From contig FN648552.1 of assembly GCA_000310025.1 (NCBI GenBank), forward strand, positions 94,149-158,148: a DNA stretch of 64,000 nt. The letters run 5' to 3'. Source of the stretch: Ectocarpus siliculosus. Taxonomy: Eukaryota; Sar; Phaeophyceae; Ectocarpales; Ectocarpaceae. This document shows, piece by piece, positions 24,311-36,721 of the stretch; positions within the stretch are counted from its first letter, which is position 1; every line of letters starts with the position of its first letter. The notes beneath the pieces were generated by a model. The model saw only the letters and a program-made list of their open reading frames with translations. It had not been told where the DNA came from and did not search any database. The position numbers were made by a program, and so were the translations under genes.

Positions 24311-27300
24311 GTTGCTGCTCTTAGGGCTTGCAAGGCGGAGGTGATGAAAATGTGCGCGGCCGACGACGACAACCCCATCCTGATCCGGCTCGCGTGGCAC
24401 GACGCCGGTAAGATCGAGACAAGGAGGACAAAACATGCTTGGCTCGACTAGGCAGAGAGTTGCTGAAGGCTGCAACGACTGGTACAACAGCCCTAGTTCG
24501 TTTGTAGGTCGACGATAACTCCGTGCTTTGCGGAGCCTCTGTATCCTCCATGAGCTATTTTGTGCGCTGGTAATGAGGTACCCGAAACCCCTGCGAGATG
24601 GAGCGAGAGGCTGTTGTGCTCGTGAGCAAAAAGGCGGATGTCAAAAAGACGCCTCAAAAGCCGGCTGCTCTTGCAATAGCTCTTCATTGTAGATCCCACT
24701 TTTTCGCCAAGCGCCAAGCATCGACTCGGTGATGTATGTGCCACTTGCTGCGACGCTGTACGTACTCCGCCTGTATTGCATGCATGCATTCAGAGCGACC
24801 TGAACTTGAGAACTTGGGTTATTATAATGTTACCCGACTCGTGTTGCGTGATGTGACAGCACCGCACGATTTGCTCCCCCTTTCCCATTCCCCGCGTCCG
24901 GGTGCCTCCTCTACAATCCGTGAACTTGACCTCTCACCGACCGTGGGAATTCCTCGGCGGAAACCTGATGTTTGCTGGGGACTCCAGGAACGTTCAACAA
25001 GGACAGCGCGGAGCCGTGGCCGAGGTACGTCGCGACCCTCCCTGCCTTGTATTCAACCCCCCTCGTGCTGACCCTGCTTGGGGTGCATCCCACCCGATAC
25101 GCATTCCCTCGAAGGTGCTTTTGGCCGATTACTCTAATTTTGCGTTGTATTTTTTCGTTCTTCCTCTATTGGCTTCTGCCTTGTGTTCTTCTTGCTGCTG
25201 TTGCTGCCTACTGCTTCCCCTTGTCTCTTCTGCCCTTTAGGTGCGGCGGCGCGAACGGCAGCATCAGGTTCGAGCCCGAGATCAACCACGAAGCCAACCT
25301 TGGCCTGGTGTTCGGCCTGAAGCTTCTGCAGCCCCTCAAGGACAAATACCCGGAGGTGGGCTGGGCGGACCTCATCCAGCTCGCGTCGGCGACGGCGGTT
25401 GAGGAGGCCGGTGAGGGAGAGTCTAAATCTCAAGCTGATTGTTACAAATGTAGGATACGAGGGAGCAGGGCCGTGGCTCTGGCTAATGGAACGGCTATCG
25501 TGCAGGGCATGTGCCCAGTGAATTTTAACGACGTACCGGGTTAGGAATGTCAAGGGCACTGTCTGTGTGCAGGCAGGAGCCTTCCTCCAGCCCTTGACGG
25601 GACAGAGTTCTGATGTAGTTTGCTAGTTCATAAGGCACGAGCACGGGGCTCGGCGTTGTCACAGTGATGGCTGCCAGAAGGTCGGATGAGACGAAGCTGG
25701 ATTGATAGGCTGGGGAAGGATAGGGCTAGGGGATCTCTGTCGAGAAGAGAAAATGGGGACTGGTATCCCTGGTACACGATATGCCACAGCAAATACTGTG
25801 GAGCCCTTCCGTTTTACCCGATTTCGTCTTCTTAAAACGTCAGGCGGACCTGTGATCGACATGAGGTACGGGCGAAAGGATGCCGCGACGCCGAAGGACT
25901 GTGTAGACGAGGGCAACCTCCCCGCAGGGGACGCTCCTTTCCCTGACGCGGACACGCCGCAGGTTGGTTGGAACGGCGCGTTGATGTGTTGATGTTTGCT
26001 GCGTCCGTGTGCATTTTTCTTGTGTGCCCTAACACGCAATGCATCCCGAGAATGCCCGGCACGGGTTCTTTCGTAGCCTGAGTTGGATGCTTCTACTTCC
26101 GGTCGACACCATGGAGACGGTGTGTTGAAGTTGCTCCTGGCAGGTCTGCTCTTCAGCAAGTCATGTCCCGATGATGTTATTTGGGTTTGTTGTGGCTGTG
26201 TTGTATCCCCCTTGCTTTCGTGTCGTTGGCGTCTATCAAAGGACTTGAATAGAAACATACCTGTTTTCCTCTTGAAGCGCCCGCGCTGGCACTAGGAAAA
26301 AACTTTCCAGCCTGGCTGACGCCATTGCTCGCGCCAGAGGTTGGAGACATGTGCTTGGTATGGATGTAGCTTCTTTCAGTCGTTGTGCCAGCTCTGCCTC
26401 AAAACTCGGTAGATGTGGGCGACACCGGCGGATTCGGTCTCAGTTTCTCACGCGAAGAACGCTTTTTGTTTGTTCGTCCAGGCGCACCTCCGGAACGTGT
26501 TCTACCGGATGGGCTTCGGCGATGAGGGCATCGTTGCTCTGTCCGGCGCCCACACCCTCGGGCGGGCCGGCCAGCTGGTACGCACAAACCCGAACACAGA
26601 CATAGACACGTATGTTTTTGTACCTCGGCAGTCAACAGCACATATGATTATGTATCGTGTCTGGTCATGTCGTGTCGCACATACTCAAACTCGGTGAGTC
26701 TACCCCTCGCGTAACGTCCACCCTCACATGCCACAGGCAGCTTATATCGGTGTTCACCTTTCCTTAGCTGCCATTCGTCGGCTACAGACTACCGGTTTCT
26801 GTGGAGATGCGCGTGTCCCGAAGGATTCTCGTTTGTCTTGGAGCGAGGCTACAGCGCTGTCTCATCTCCGGGCTCACGCCGAATCAATTGATGTATGCAT
26901 TACTTCTTGTGTGCCTTGTGTTTCTGTCGACGGGTGGATGCGTCTTGGTTGGTGTGTCCTTCTGTGTATCACCCGCAGAACGCCGAAGGCGACTGGTCGC
27001 CGTGCACCAAGTTCACGGCCGCCGGCGTATGCCCCAGGGGGGGCGACGCACCAAGTAAGGGAAACCCCGGGGGAAGCTCCTGGACACGGAACTGGATGAA
27101 GTTCGACAACAGGTGAGCCCTGCGTGTGTGTGTGGCTTTGTCGGTAGCATCGACCAATAAAGATTCGTCAGCCTTTTCCGGGCAAGGAGACGTAGCAGCC
27201 ATCTCACGTTTCGGGGCACCTTGGTGAGGGCTCCTCAAAAGCAGGTCGACTTGGTTTGGTGTGCGTGTGGTGAAGATCGCCGAGATGGAGTTGTGAGCGT

Positions 27301-28943
27301 ACTTGCGAGGCGGAACATTGCTTTGAAGAACCCTGATCGTTGCATGCTCACGCTTTAGTTCTTAAAGCTGTCTATCGCGGTGGAAGCTACCACACTTTTG
27401 CTTTCGGTTACCGCCCGTGGCCATGTATTTGTGTGCTTGGAAGCGGTCGTGGGTGCGTAGTTACCCCATCGACGCCTTGACCAGTTGCTGGACAATGCCG
27501 ATTTCTTCTTGTCCTGCGGCTCCTCTACACTCTTGAGCGTCCACACACTCTTGAATTTCGGTTGACGGCGCCTGCGTCCACAACCATACCGACGTTCGCA
27601 ACATGTGGCTCGCGGGTCGTTTTGCGTTCTTTGGGTTTCTTGTCAGCATCCCCCCCCCCCCCCAAAATCACGTTTCATGGGCGTGCGTTGTGCCCGCCGA
27701 CTTCTCCAGCTACTTCGCGACCGTGCCGGATGGAGAGGGCGGCTCGGAGCTATTCAAGCTGGAAACCGACAAATGCCTGTTCGTGGACAAGGGCTTCCTG
27801 CCCTTCGCGCAGAAGTACAAGGAGAGCCAGGAGGCCTTCTTCGAGGACTACAAGAAGGTCGGTGCTGGCGTTTCGCCTTTGAAGTTGTCTTTGTCTCTGG
27901 TGGTGATGATGGTGATGTCGTGTGTCGCACACTTGTTTAGATGCTATTTAGGTTCAGCGAAACGCGGGGTTCTGTTTTGCGAGGCGAACCGCGGGGGGGG
28001 CGGTTATCCAGCACTATCAGGTTTATCTCTAGTGCGGTTTAACGCGATCCATTGAGAAGGCCACTTTCCCACGTTTCAGAGCCAATTCGGTTTCATGAAC
28101 ACGTGACCCGACCCGGGAGAAGTGCGTCCAATAGCCGCGTGTCCCATGTGTGACATGTTGCGACACGGGTCGTTTTCCCGTATTTTTCTTTCGGGCAGAA
28201 TTGAACCGCGATGTTTCCACAGGTATGATAGGATAGGTCAGATCACAATCGATCGATCTACATACATATTGTACATCATTTTCGTCGCAGATCACCAAAA
28301 TCTAAAGGTACAGATCGATGTGTCAATGTTTTCGATTCTTGATCTATTGACATAGATATTGATCTATTGACATTGATATGCATAGATCTGAACATGCCTG
28401 CCGCGCTTGATGAATAATCCATAGATCATCTTGGATATTTCCGATTCTTGATCTATGGACACAGCTAGATCCGGACGTGTTTGCCGCTCTTGATCTATAA
28501 TCCATAGATCATCTGTGATATTTCCAACTCTCAATCTGCAGACACCATATAGGTCCGAACATGTTTGCCGCTCTTGATCTATCATCCATGGATCATCTGT
28601 GATATCCGACTCTTGATCTATGGGCACAGATCATGTATGATGCTCCCGACGCTTAATCAATAAGACCGCAGATCATCAAGATCATGATCTATCCTATGTG
28701 TGGATGTTTCGTGCCTCTGCAAGTCACTCCTAAAACGGTCATAACGGATCCGGATCTTCAAGCATCTGCGTTGTGGCACAGCACCATCTTGTAGCGGTTC
28801 AGTCGCCCGTGAAAGTATTACACTGTATCTGCAACAACGAACGAATGCTCCCGAACTCTGCCTCCGTTTTCCATCTCCAGGCCCACAAGATGTTGTCGGA
28901 GCTCGGTGCCGTGTGGGAGCCAGAGGGCGGCTTCGCCATCTAA
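24311..28943 (+). CDS. Class I haem peroxidase, ascorbate peroxidase type
   Basis: Eight exons with matching phases: 24311-24407, 24988-25024, 25241-25410, 25844-25962, 26482-26577, 26979-27112, 27710-27857 and 28881-28943. They give about 283 residues ending [16 protein letters not shown] and stop. The distal haem site is RLAWHDAG (Arg, Trp, His). The proximal ligand is [10 protein letters not shown]. The Trp of SSWTRNW and the Asp of ETDKCLF fill the Trp/Asp positions of the family. The segment [14 protein letters not shown] is also typical. The enzyme would reduce hydrogen peroxide, probably with ascorbate. No first exon with Met was found, so a plastid or mitochondrial leader cannot be judged. 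The residues after LGRA (AGQL) fit the family poorly, so a small exon may be missed between 26577 and 26979. Cytochrome c peroxidase is the main alternative. Confidence 0.9.
28390..28640. repeat. Tandem repeat, period about 84 bp, three copies
   Basis: Units begin near 28390, 28474 and 28557. Each contains TTGATCTAT, ATCCATRGATCATC and a TGCCGCKCTTGAT core. The array lies in the last intron of the peroxidase gene and accounts for the long minus-strand frame there. Confidence 0.85.
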
Positions 28944-30017
28944 AGATTCCACCTCAGGAACCCGAGCCCAAAACGACGATGCGTTGTGGTGGCAAGGTCG
29001 ATCACGTGCAGGGTATTTTGTGTTCGTATCGCCGTGTGCAGCCTTTACAGCAGGCGGTCGCAGTTCTTCTCTTTTGCGCAACAAGTTCGGTTGTTCTATG
29101 TGGATGCGAAGGCGACTCACTTCCACCGTGATGGTACAGCGAGCGCTAACGTAGTAGATAGTTCCTTTGCTTATCGGGTGAAGTGCGACTTGTTGTGTCT
29201 TTGTCCAGCCGCAGAAAACGCGCGGTGTGCGTGTGTGTGGTCGTGAGTTTTACAGTACAAGTCTGCCAAACGGGAGATGTTGTGCGGGTCACCTGTTTCC
29301 TGATGCGCTGGGCGATTTGCGCGTTTCGAGCACTGGGCGCTCGGTAGGTTGCCTACTCGGAGCGGAGCGATGCCAGCGTGGAATATTGTGGCCCTCTCTT
29401 TTTGTGTGGGACTTGTCCTGTTGGTTGGTTGTGTGTGTGCCGCTGTTTCCGACAGTCAGGCCGGTCGGGCCGTCGCAACAAACTTGGTTCCGCCTTTTGC
29501 ATTTGTGATGATTTCCATCACCAGGGCTCACAATCATATCTGCGATGGCGTGGTAAATTAGTAGCTGGAGGTTTTCCTTCGTTCGACAGTCATGAGTGAA
29601 AGTGCCCGGCGGGAGGACAGCAAGCCAACGGCCGAGAACACCCCTCGGACTCCCGAATTAGGTAACCTTAACCTTCTCCGTCGAGGAGAGCAGAATCCAC
29701 CCGGTGTTGCCACCGAGAGCCAGGGGATCGAAACGCTGGTATTAGTATAATATCCCAAACGAAGTGTTTTACGTCGAGTTATCCATCCGATTTAGTCTCT
29801 CACCCTTCCCTCTTGTTTCGACCCGCGCGTCCAACAAAAAAATGGTAAATAGGTACTACTTCTCAAATCTCCTGCCGGTATTCTACAGCTGTGCTGCGAG
29901 CCTTTCTCGACTCCAAACAAAATAACTTGGGTGCTCTCTGAAAGGACATCGAAGTTGCAGTGACCTCCACAAGAGTTTGGGGATTTCGTAGCTGGGCGAA
30001 TGTCAAGAGCACGAGTA
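28944..30017. other. Intergenic stretch after the peroxidase gene
   Basis: I see no gene here. Short open frames on both strands overlap and lack splice-consistent continuation. Confidence 0.4.
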
Positions 30018-30400
30018 AGACCCATCTTTATGGGGAACAAATCTTCCTTTGGGCAAATCTTCCCTTTTTCGACCTTTTGGGCAGCCTGCTACGCGAACGA
30101 ATGCAAATCAGCTGTTCGACCCTCGAGAAAAGTCACAGCTTTGGTTGAGATGTCCACAGATCACCTATTTGTTTCGCCAGGGTCCACGTTTGATTTTTTT
30201 CCAGCAGTTGCACATTTTGAAAAAATCAAACGGGGAACCTTGCGAACCAAATAGGCAATTTGTAGACATCTCAGCCAAAGCTATGACTCTTCTCGAAGGT
30301 GGAACAGCTGATTCGCATTCGTTCGGGGAGCAGACTGCCCAAAAGGCCGAAAAGACAAGATTTTCCCAAAACAAGATTTTGTTCCCATAAATGGGGGTCT
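30018..30400. mobile_element. Foldback (inverted-repeat) element, likely MITE
   Basis: The left arm starts AGACCCATCTTTATGGGGAA. The right arm ends GTTCCCATAAATGGGGGTCT, its reverse complement with few mismatches. The two arms of about 183 bp pair along nearly their whole length around a loop of about 18 bp near 30201-30218. Plus-strand and minus-strand translations of the two arms are recognisably the same peptide. It has no coding capacity. No clear target-site duplication was seen. Confidence 0.85.
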
Positions 30401-30612
30401 AAACGTCGTATTGTATGGGCCAGCGGGAGAGAAAAATAGAAGGAACGCCTCCCCATCCGCTAACATGCACGCCGCCGTGACTCCATCACCCGCGACCGTG
30501 ATTTCGTCGTTTAGCTCCTTAAAATGTCTCGTGTCCTATTATCTTCCATCAGTTTCAGCAGCTTCTCGTCGTCACCATAACACACCAGAGCTTTGTACCT
30601 ACCCGTAGGGCG

Positions 30613-31752
30613 GGGCGGGCGCCTACCCTTATTCTTGGCCGCGCAACGGCCCGTTTGTCTTCTTTCCGGAAGGCTTCGGGACTACCACATCATTGTCTTA
30701 CATCATTATCGTCGTCCGTAGTTGGCGGGTGACGGTGGTGGGAGAGACCCGTCGTGGACCCTTGCGGGAGCATGAACAGCTGCCGGTGGGGTATGGGAAG
30801 CGCAGCTCGCCCCCTTACGGATTATGTGAAATCAGCGGCGGGGAAGGAGCGCCCCCCGGGGGCCCAAGCGGCGGGGGCGGGTTCTCCCTGCCGCCGTGGC
30901 CGCATCAGCAGCAGCAGCAGCAGCAAGAAATGCGTCGATCGGGGCGGGGTCCCTACGAGGGGACAGAGAACGTCGAGCGGCGGGCGGCGGCGGTAGAAGA
31001 GACCCGTCGTGGACCCTCGCGGGAGCATGACTGCCGTTGGGGTATGGGCAGCGCAGCTCGTCCTCTTTCGGTCACGCCGGCCTCGGCTACGGGGAGGAAG
31101 GAGAGGTGCCTGGGGGCGCAAGCGGCGGGGGCGGGTTCCCCCTGCCGCCGCGGCCGCCGCAGTAGCTCAGGCGGTCGCCCCCCCCCCCGTCCTCCGACTA
31201 CCGTGGGCGTGGTGTCGGGGGGGTGTCTGCATCGGTAATCGGTCTGTTGGGTCAGGTGTTCGAGAGTCTGCGAGCATTGGTGTTGGATACACGTGCTGTA
31301 TGATTTGGTGTCACGCAGATTGGTAAGATTGCCGTTTGGTAGGGGGCACCGTGATGTGTCACGGGGCCCCTCCTTGCTGTTGGAGCGTTGGAGCTGCTCT
31401 GTGTGGAGCACTCCCTCTTTCGTCCGTGCGAAGGACGGTCGCCTACCTCTCGTGAAGTTAATACATCACCGAAACAGTCTCACTCGACAAATAAGTGGCG
31501 TAGGCCGCAAACACTCAAACATCAGGCGCCGCTGCTGCCGCCACGGCAGGAGCATGGTCCCTTCACCGGGGGGGTTAGGGACTATGAGGAATTGGGGGCG
31601 CAAGCGGGTGAAGTCTGACCTGAGTTCCCGCGAGAGAACCGGCAACAGCCCATGAGGTGTGTGCAGCCCACTTTGTCCCCGTTCGGAGCCGCCGGCTTCC
31701 GCGCCGGGGACGGAGCGGCGGCGGGTGGCGCAGGCGGGGAGGGGTTCTCCTT

Positions 31753-31791
<39 letters not shown>

Positions 31792-32238
31792 CCAGCACCA
31801 GCCGGCGTGGCAGCACCAGCCGACGTGGCAGCACCAGCGGACGTGGCAACAGCAGCAGCAGCAGCAGCAACAGCCATGGCCGGTGGTTCCGGGTGGGTAC
31901 GCACCAATGGGCTTTACTGGCGGCCCGGGCCCTTCGCTCGGCGGGCAGCACCAGCCTCAGCCGTCGTGGCTGTAGCCATGGTCGAGATGGCTCCGGGGGG
32001 GTACGCGCCCATGGGCTTTGCTGGCGGCTCGGGCCTTTCGTTCAGCTGGCAGCAGCAGCCTCAGCCATGGCCGCAGCAGCAGCAGCAGCAGCAGCCAAGG
32101 CCGGTGGCGCCGTCGGGGCAAGCTCCCACGGGCGCGGCTGGCGGTGACGCCTACGGGCTGGGCTCGGGGTCGGGAGGCACCGGGGGAAGCAGCACGCCGT
32201 CTGCAGGTTCCTCGGGGGGACAAGGGCCTGTCGCGTAG
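30613..32238 (+). CDS. Polyglutamine and glycine-rich coding region with internal duplication
   Basis: Several plus-strand segments encode similar low-complexity protein. One at 30760-30930 has GYGKRSSPPYG, then SGGGGFSLPPWPHQQQQQQQ. One at about 31035-31165 has GYGQRSSSSFGHAGLGYG, then GGGGFPLPPRPP. The largest, at 31652-32238, has FSL followed by 12 Gln, WQHQPTWQHQRTWQQQQ, two PGGYAPMGFxGG units and a stop at 32238. Each is GYG or FG-rich, then a Gln run encoded mostly by CAG. The last segment changes frame between its two GGYAPMGF units near a seven-G run (about 31995), a possible indel. An upstream exon (YPYSWPRNGPFVFFPEG, about 30625) may belong. Exon borders are uncertain. Such proteins are often RNA-binding or transcriptional, but no domain is visible. 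Confidence 0.45.
30744..31255 (+). repeat. Tandem duplication, period 255 bp
   Basis: GAGACCCGTCGTGGACCC begins at 30744 and again at 30999, followed by further similarity (GGGAGCATGA, then GGGGTATGGG.AGCGCAGCTCG). The spacing of 255 equals 85 codons, so the duplication preserved frame at first. Small indels later put the copies in different frames. Confidence 0.75.
31757..31794 (+). repeat. CAG trinucleotide run
   Basis: About twelve CAG codons in a row, followed by interrupted CAG/CAC runs up to about 31870, within the polyglutamine coding region. Confidence 0.9.
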
Positions 32239-34350
32239 GTGTGTGTGTCTGTGCCTGTGTCTGTGTGTTTACATATAAATACTTTTTCTTTTGCTAACCC
32301 AAAGGCTACTCTGTTATTGCCAGCTCAGCACTACGTAGTGCTGGATGACGCTTCGAAGATTTTGTTGCTTGTTTCCGGTACAGATATCGATTGTCGAAGA
32401 CGGTTGAACTCTTCGGCATTTTCGATGTTTGAAAAGTCGATCAATACTCCATGGAACCCACGATGTTATGTAGCCATGCGGATCCCCCCGCGGCGGCAGC
32501 AGCACAGCCAGACAGCAGCTGCACGGCGCGAAGGTATGGTATTGGGGGAGGGGTCATGAAAGGCGTGCATTCGGCGAAGAGGCGTAGGTAGCAGGTGCAG
32601 CTATTTATCCGTTTGTGCCTCGTTGCGAAAGCTTGGCTTGTTCTCTGTCGTGTGAACCTTGAAGTAGCAGTCGCCTACTACTATAGGCACACAGGACGAC
32701 GAACCGATGCAAACTGTTCCCGATTTCATTAGACAGCAGTCGCCCATCTTTTTTTCTTTCTTCTTCTTTTCGTCTTTTTTGTTCGGCAGTTGACTGTACG
32801 CTGCCGGTTCGGAGGCCTGTTTTTCGCGTAATTTCTTATTGCGGGGCAGGACGCCAAGTTGCTCCAAACATTTTTGGTTCCGGCGGGGCCTCCAGCAGGG
32901 CCCTCCTCACTGGCCAGAGTTTTGGGGGTGGCTAGCGGGGCGCTTGGGGTCGCACAACGAGCTTAGCTCGCTGTGCTCGTATCGAATTTATCAATGAATC
33001 CATATCATTCCAATACTAGCGCTTTCGTTTCTTTGCGGCGAAGAGACATCCTTGGCGTGCTGGCTTGACCCCCGCCCCTCCCCGCTACTCTTGATGTATG
33101 TGTTGAAACCGTGCCGGCAGCCCCCGTCTCCCCAGCAGCCGGCCTCTAGGATGAACCCCGAAGGGAGGGCTCCGCGTCCGGCTCCGCGCCCGAAGAACAA
33201 TATGCCAACGAACAAGGGTTATTTTTACCGGACTGTTCCCGAGCGAGACAGCAAGCGGAGGTACCTGATGTCATCCGCTCCTCCTGGTGTGCGAAATGCA
33301 ACAAGTACCACCCGGCTTCTGCCGAGATGACACCCCCGGCATATCCAGCATTCAGAGTGTCTGGTGCGGATCCCAACCTGGTGATGGGGTCCGAGTGTCG
33401 ATGGAGGGGGTGCCGGGGTTGCCGTCGCCCCATCCCCGGGACCTTTCCTGCAGGAATGCAAGTCTTGGGCCTGACCGGCCATGCTACAAGGAATCTAGAT
33501 AAGCTCGGGTTATAATAGACGTCCCCGACGAACAAATGGACGCTGCCTTCGCGACCGCACAGAAGTGAATTATTGACAACAAGTAGAAACAACAGTCCTA
33601 GGCGATGGATGGGAGAACACGCGCGCGAAGAGACGAGTCAGAGGGTTGGGGGTTTCTCGGGTGTGTGGCACTGCTGCTTGCTGTCCTTGGGGAGGGGAAT
33701 AAACCAAAATGCGACAAACGCTCCCAGAGCCCAAAATTTATCCAAAACATAAAACGGAAAGAAATAAAACACTTACATAAAGTGTGGAGGGCCCTCCATT
33801 TATCTAACACAAAAATAGTCGGGGTTTCGGCGCCTGGAAGGCTTTCTTTCGCCGAAGGCGATTTAGCATGCACATTTCTAAAACGCACTGTGAACGCACT
33901 GTGCGCATTTCAAAAACCGCACTGTGCGCACTCCCCCTCTCTCGGTGTCCGACACAGCCCCTCCCCTGCCCCCATCTACCACATATATCTATGCCACATA
34001 TACATCCTCCCCACTTCCCTCTGTCAATGACACACCTTCCCGTTCCATGTCCTGTCAGGTGAAACATGCATCAGCGTGGCATGGGTAATGGAGGAGTTGG
34101 GCACTGTTGGGTGTACGTGCTGATGCAGGCGTACGCCATCGACGGGGGATGGCCTGTGGCCCTCGTTGAACGTGCGTTCTCGCACAAAGACAGTGACCGG
34201 CTTTACAGTCTATGTGGAGCCGCTCGTTCCCTGGCCGTCGCTGTGTTCGACGTGTCTCGCGACCCTTTCATCACTTGGGCGCGAAACATGGAGGGGCCAC
34301 CGCTTGCAAATGATTCGGGTCTCATCCGGAGGCTGTCCCTCGATCATTAG
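32239..34350. other. Mostly non-coding stretch, weak exon hints
   Basis: No gene is firmly supported. From 34066 to 34350 an open plus-strand frame (GHCWVYVLMQAYAIDGGW, FDVSRDPFITWARNMEGPP) is in frame with the gene that follows but ends in TAG at 34348. That TAG doubles as a splice acceptor, so the frame could be a true upstream exon only with a different border. A proline-rich frame at 33080-33330 is unassigned. Confidence 0.35.
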
Positions 34351-36667
34351 GCGAAGATCGACAACGCAGTTGACGTCCGAAACGCCATGTTATACATGGA
34401 CCCTGACGGCGGCGGCGGGGGACACGGTGGCATGGAGGCCATACGCGCTCTCGCGGAGGGTTTCGGCATCGACTTGCCCATGGGGAGGGAAGTGGACGTA
34501 GATACAGCGTTCATCGAGGGGGCCACGAAGCGCATGGCTCTCCACGACCCGGACGCGGGGCACTGGTCTCTTCGGGTATTCATGGTGAGTTAATCACGCG
34601 TTTAGCATTGAGGTGAACGATTCGGAGTGGTGATGTGGTGATCTGGTGCCGCAGTGGATTTACGCCTCCCCCGTACTTTGATAACGTATCAGACGAATAA
34701 GGAGCAAGACGGGGTCAGAGTCGGGAGCGAGAGCGACGTGGTGGACTATGTCGAGGAGCGCATCAACCTGTCCCTGGCGGAACTTGCGATCAACCACGAT
34801 GGCGATGACCCCACGAGCACGGGCGACGACGTGACCACGGGAGATGACGTCAAGGTGTGTGCATTGTGGGCAGTAATGTTTTCGCGTCGTAGGTGGTGTA
34901 ACATGTTTGAGCAGCACCGACCCCAAGATTACTGAAATAAAATTTTTGGCTCCCCTGGCGTCTCGTGTGTGTTAACCTCTCGTGAAGCCCCCTAACATCG
35001 ACATCGGCTGCGACACCGAGTTCTCTGACTCGACGACGGCGCCCCCGAGCCTCAGCTCGTCGCGTGGTGACGTGACTCCCGACCTCATCCCGGAGCCTTC
35101 GAGCCCCACCTCATCACGGGCTTCCTGGGCGTCTCATCCGTGGGACGACGATGAGTACTGGGGCGACGACCAGATTTACCTCGACCACAACAGCTTCTTC
35201 GCTGAGGAGGTCTGCCTGTTCCCGTCCGTGTGGGGGGAGTGGACGCGGGGACCGGAGGAGGTTTGCCTCTTCCCGTCGGTGTGGTCCGATTGGACCAGGA
35301 CGCAGCCCAGGAAGCGCTGCAGGGTGCGCGGCAGCGGTGGGCGGAGGACGACGACGAAGAGGAACAAAAAACGCCGGTGCCCGCGGCGCCGCCGGGAGAG
35401 ACGCCGCCGCCGGGCCTTGCGGCGCAAGAGGCTGGCCAGACGTGCGCGCTCGGGTGGACGTCGCCGACGGCTGCCAACCTCCTTCCGAGGGGGGGGGAAC
35501 TCTGGGGACGAGGGCGATCAGGTGTGTTGCACGTTGCTGTGTAGCTTTTAGATCAAAGTGTATGGACTACCACGGATCGTTCTGCTTTGGAAGAGATCAC
35601 CCGTGCCGTGCTTGACATCCCTAACGAGATTCGCAAAACCACCCTCTCTTTTTTTACCCCGTTGCATTCTCTAGGGAACGGGGGAGGAGACGGTACGGGC
35701 GGCGACGCAGGCGGCCGAACAGGAGTCGAGACAGTGTCCGACGGTGACACCGGAGATCAGATCGATCCCGCACCTCCGACCGGTATGGCTTACTAGAGTA
35801 GAAACAGTACACTCAAACGTTCTTGGCGGACAAGTCAAGTCATTGCCTGTAGACCAGATCAGGGGCGCTCACTTACGCTTGCAGTCACGCCTCCGTAATT
35901 GTCGCTGCCTCCCATCCCACCCTTCCCCCGTTCCAGTTCGACGCAAATCCTCGAGGGCACCTCCTGGCCCCCCATGTCGAGACCCTCGGTCTGAGTTTGA
36001 AAACAGGGCCTGGATGAAAGATACCAAACGGGCTGCAATGCGAGTTGCGCAACTGTCTCGTGGAGATGGCCTCGCCTCCGGTGGTAAACGCAAGGCCGGC
36101 CATGGCGGTGGCGGTAGCGGTAAACGTCCTGCCGGTGGCGGTAAACGCAAGGCCGGCCGTGGCGGTGGCGGTGGCGGTAAACGTCCTGCCGGTGGCGGTA
36201 AACGTCCTGCCGGTGGTGGTGGCCCTGACGGTGACGCCAAACGTCCTGCCGGTGGTGGTGGCGGTAATGTTGGCGGTGGCGACGGGGGCGACGTGGGCGA
36301 CGGTGATGGCGGTGACGACGGGGGCGACGGGGGCGACGGGGGTGTCACTCCCGTGGACGTGGGCGACGGCGATGGCACTTGCAGCGACGGCGGAGGATCT
36401 GGGGGTGTCAAGGGGGCCGCTGACGTCAGGCAAGCGCAGCTTCGACAGCGTAGAGCAGAGGGTACAACGCGAGTGGATTCAACGGAACTTGGTCGATGGC
36501 TGACGGAACCGTTTTTGCCTTGCATGGAGGCTTTCATACAACAAAATCGCAAGATTGCCGATGAGAGAGCAAAAGACCACGAGGGCACGGCACCTACCAC
36601 GCCAAAGAGGCCTGTCGGAGTTGGGACGCTCGCGGATCTCGCTAACCCCCTTTTCTCTTCTGTCTAG
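34351..36667 (+). CDS. Five-exon gene for a highly basic, repeat-bearing protein
   Basis: Exons 34351-34584, 34693-34854, 34988-35521, 35675-35782 and 35885-36667 all join in phase 0 and give 606 residues up to the stop. The true start lies upstream. Exon 1 includes GMEAIRALAEGFGIDLPMGR and DAGHWSLRVFM. Exon 2 is acidic. Exon 3 has two near-identical EEVCLFPSVW units, then a 50-residue Arg/Lys-rich block resembling a nuclear or nucleolar signal. Exon 5 has tandem GGGKRPAG and GGGKRKAG units, a Gly-Asp-rich stretch, and a more ordered end (RWLTEPFLPCMEAFIQQNRK). I do not recognise the family. A nuclear, nucleic-acid-binding role is inferred only from charge. The sequence before the stop is pyrimidine-rich and ends in TAG, so it could also act as a splice acceptor. 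Confidence 0.6.
36090..36270 (+). repeat. Coding minisatellite (GGTGGCGGTAAACGTCCTGCC)n
   Basis: Several imperfect copies of an 18-24 bp unit encode GGGKRPAG or GGGKRKAG. Antisense and alternate frames give spurious Pro-rich and Val-Ala-rich translations. Confidence 0.85.
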
Positions 36668-36721
36668 ATCTAGCGGGGATGGCTTCGAAGTCTTCGAGGG
36701 AATTTTTTTCCACGATCCAAC

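Noticed and set aside
35869-36600. Proline-rich minus-strand frame of 243 codons
   Set aside because: Antisense of the GGGKRPAG and Gly-Asp coding repeat.
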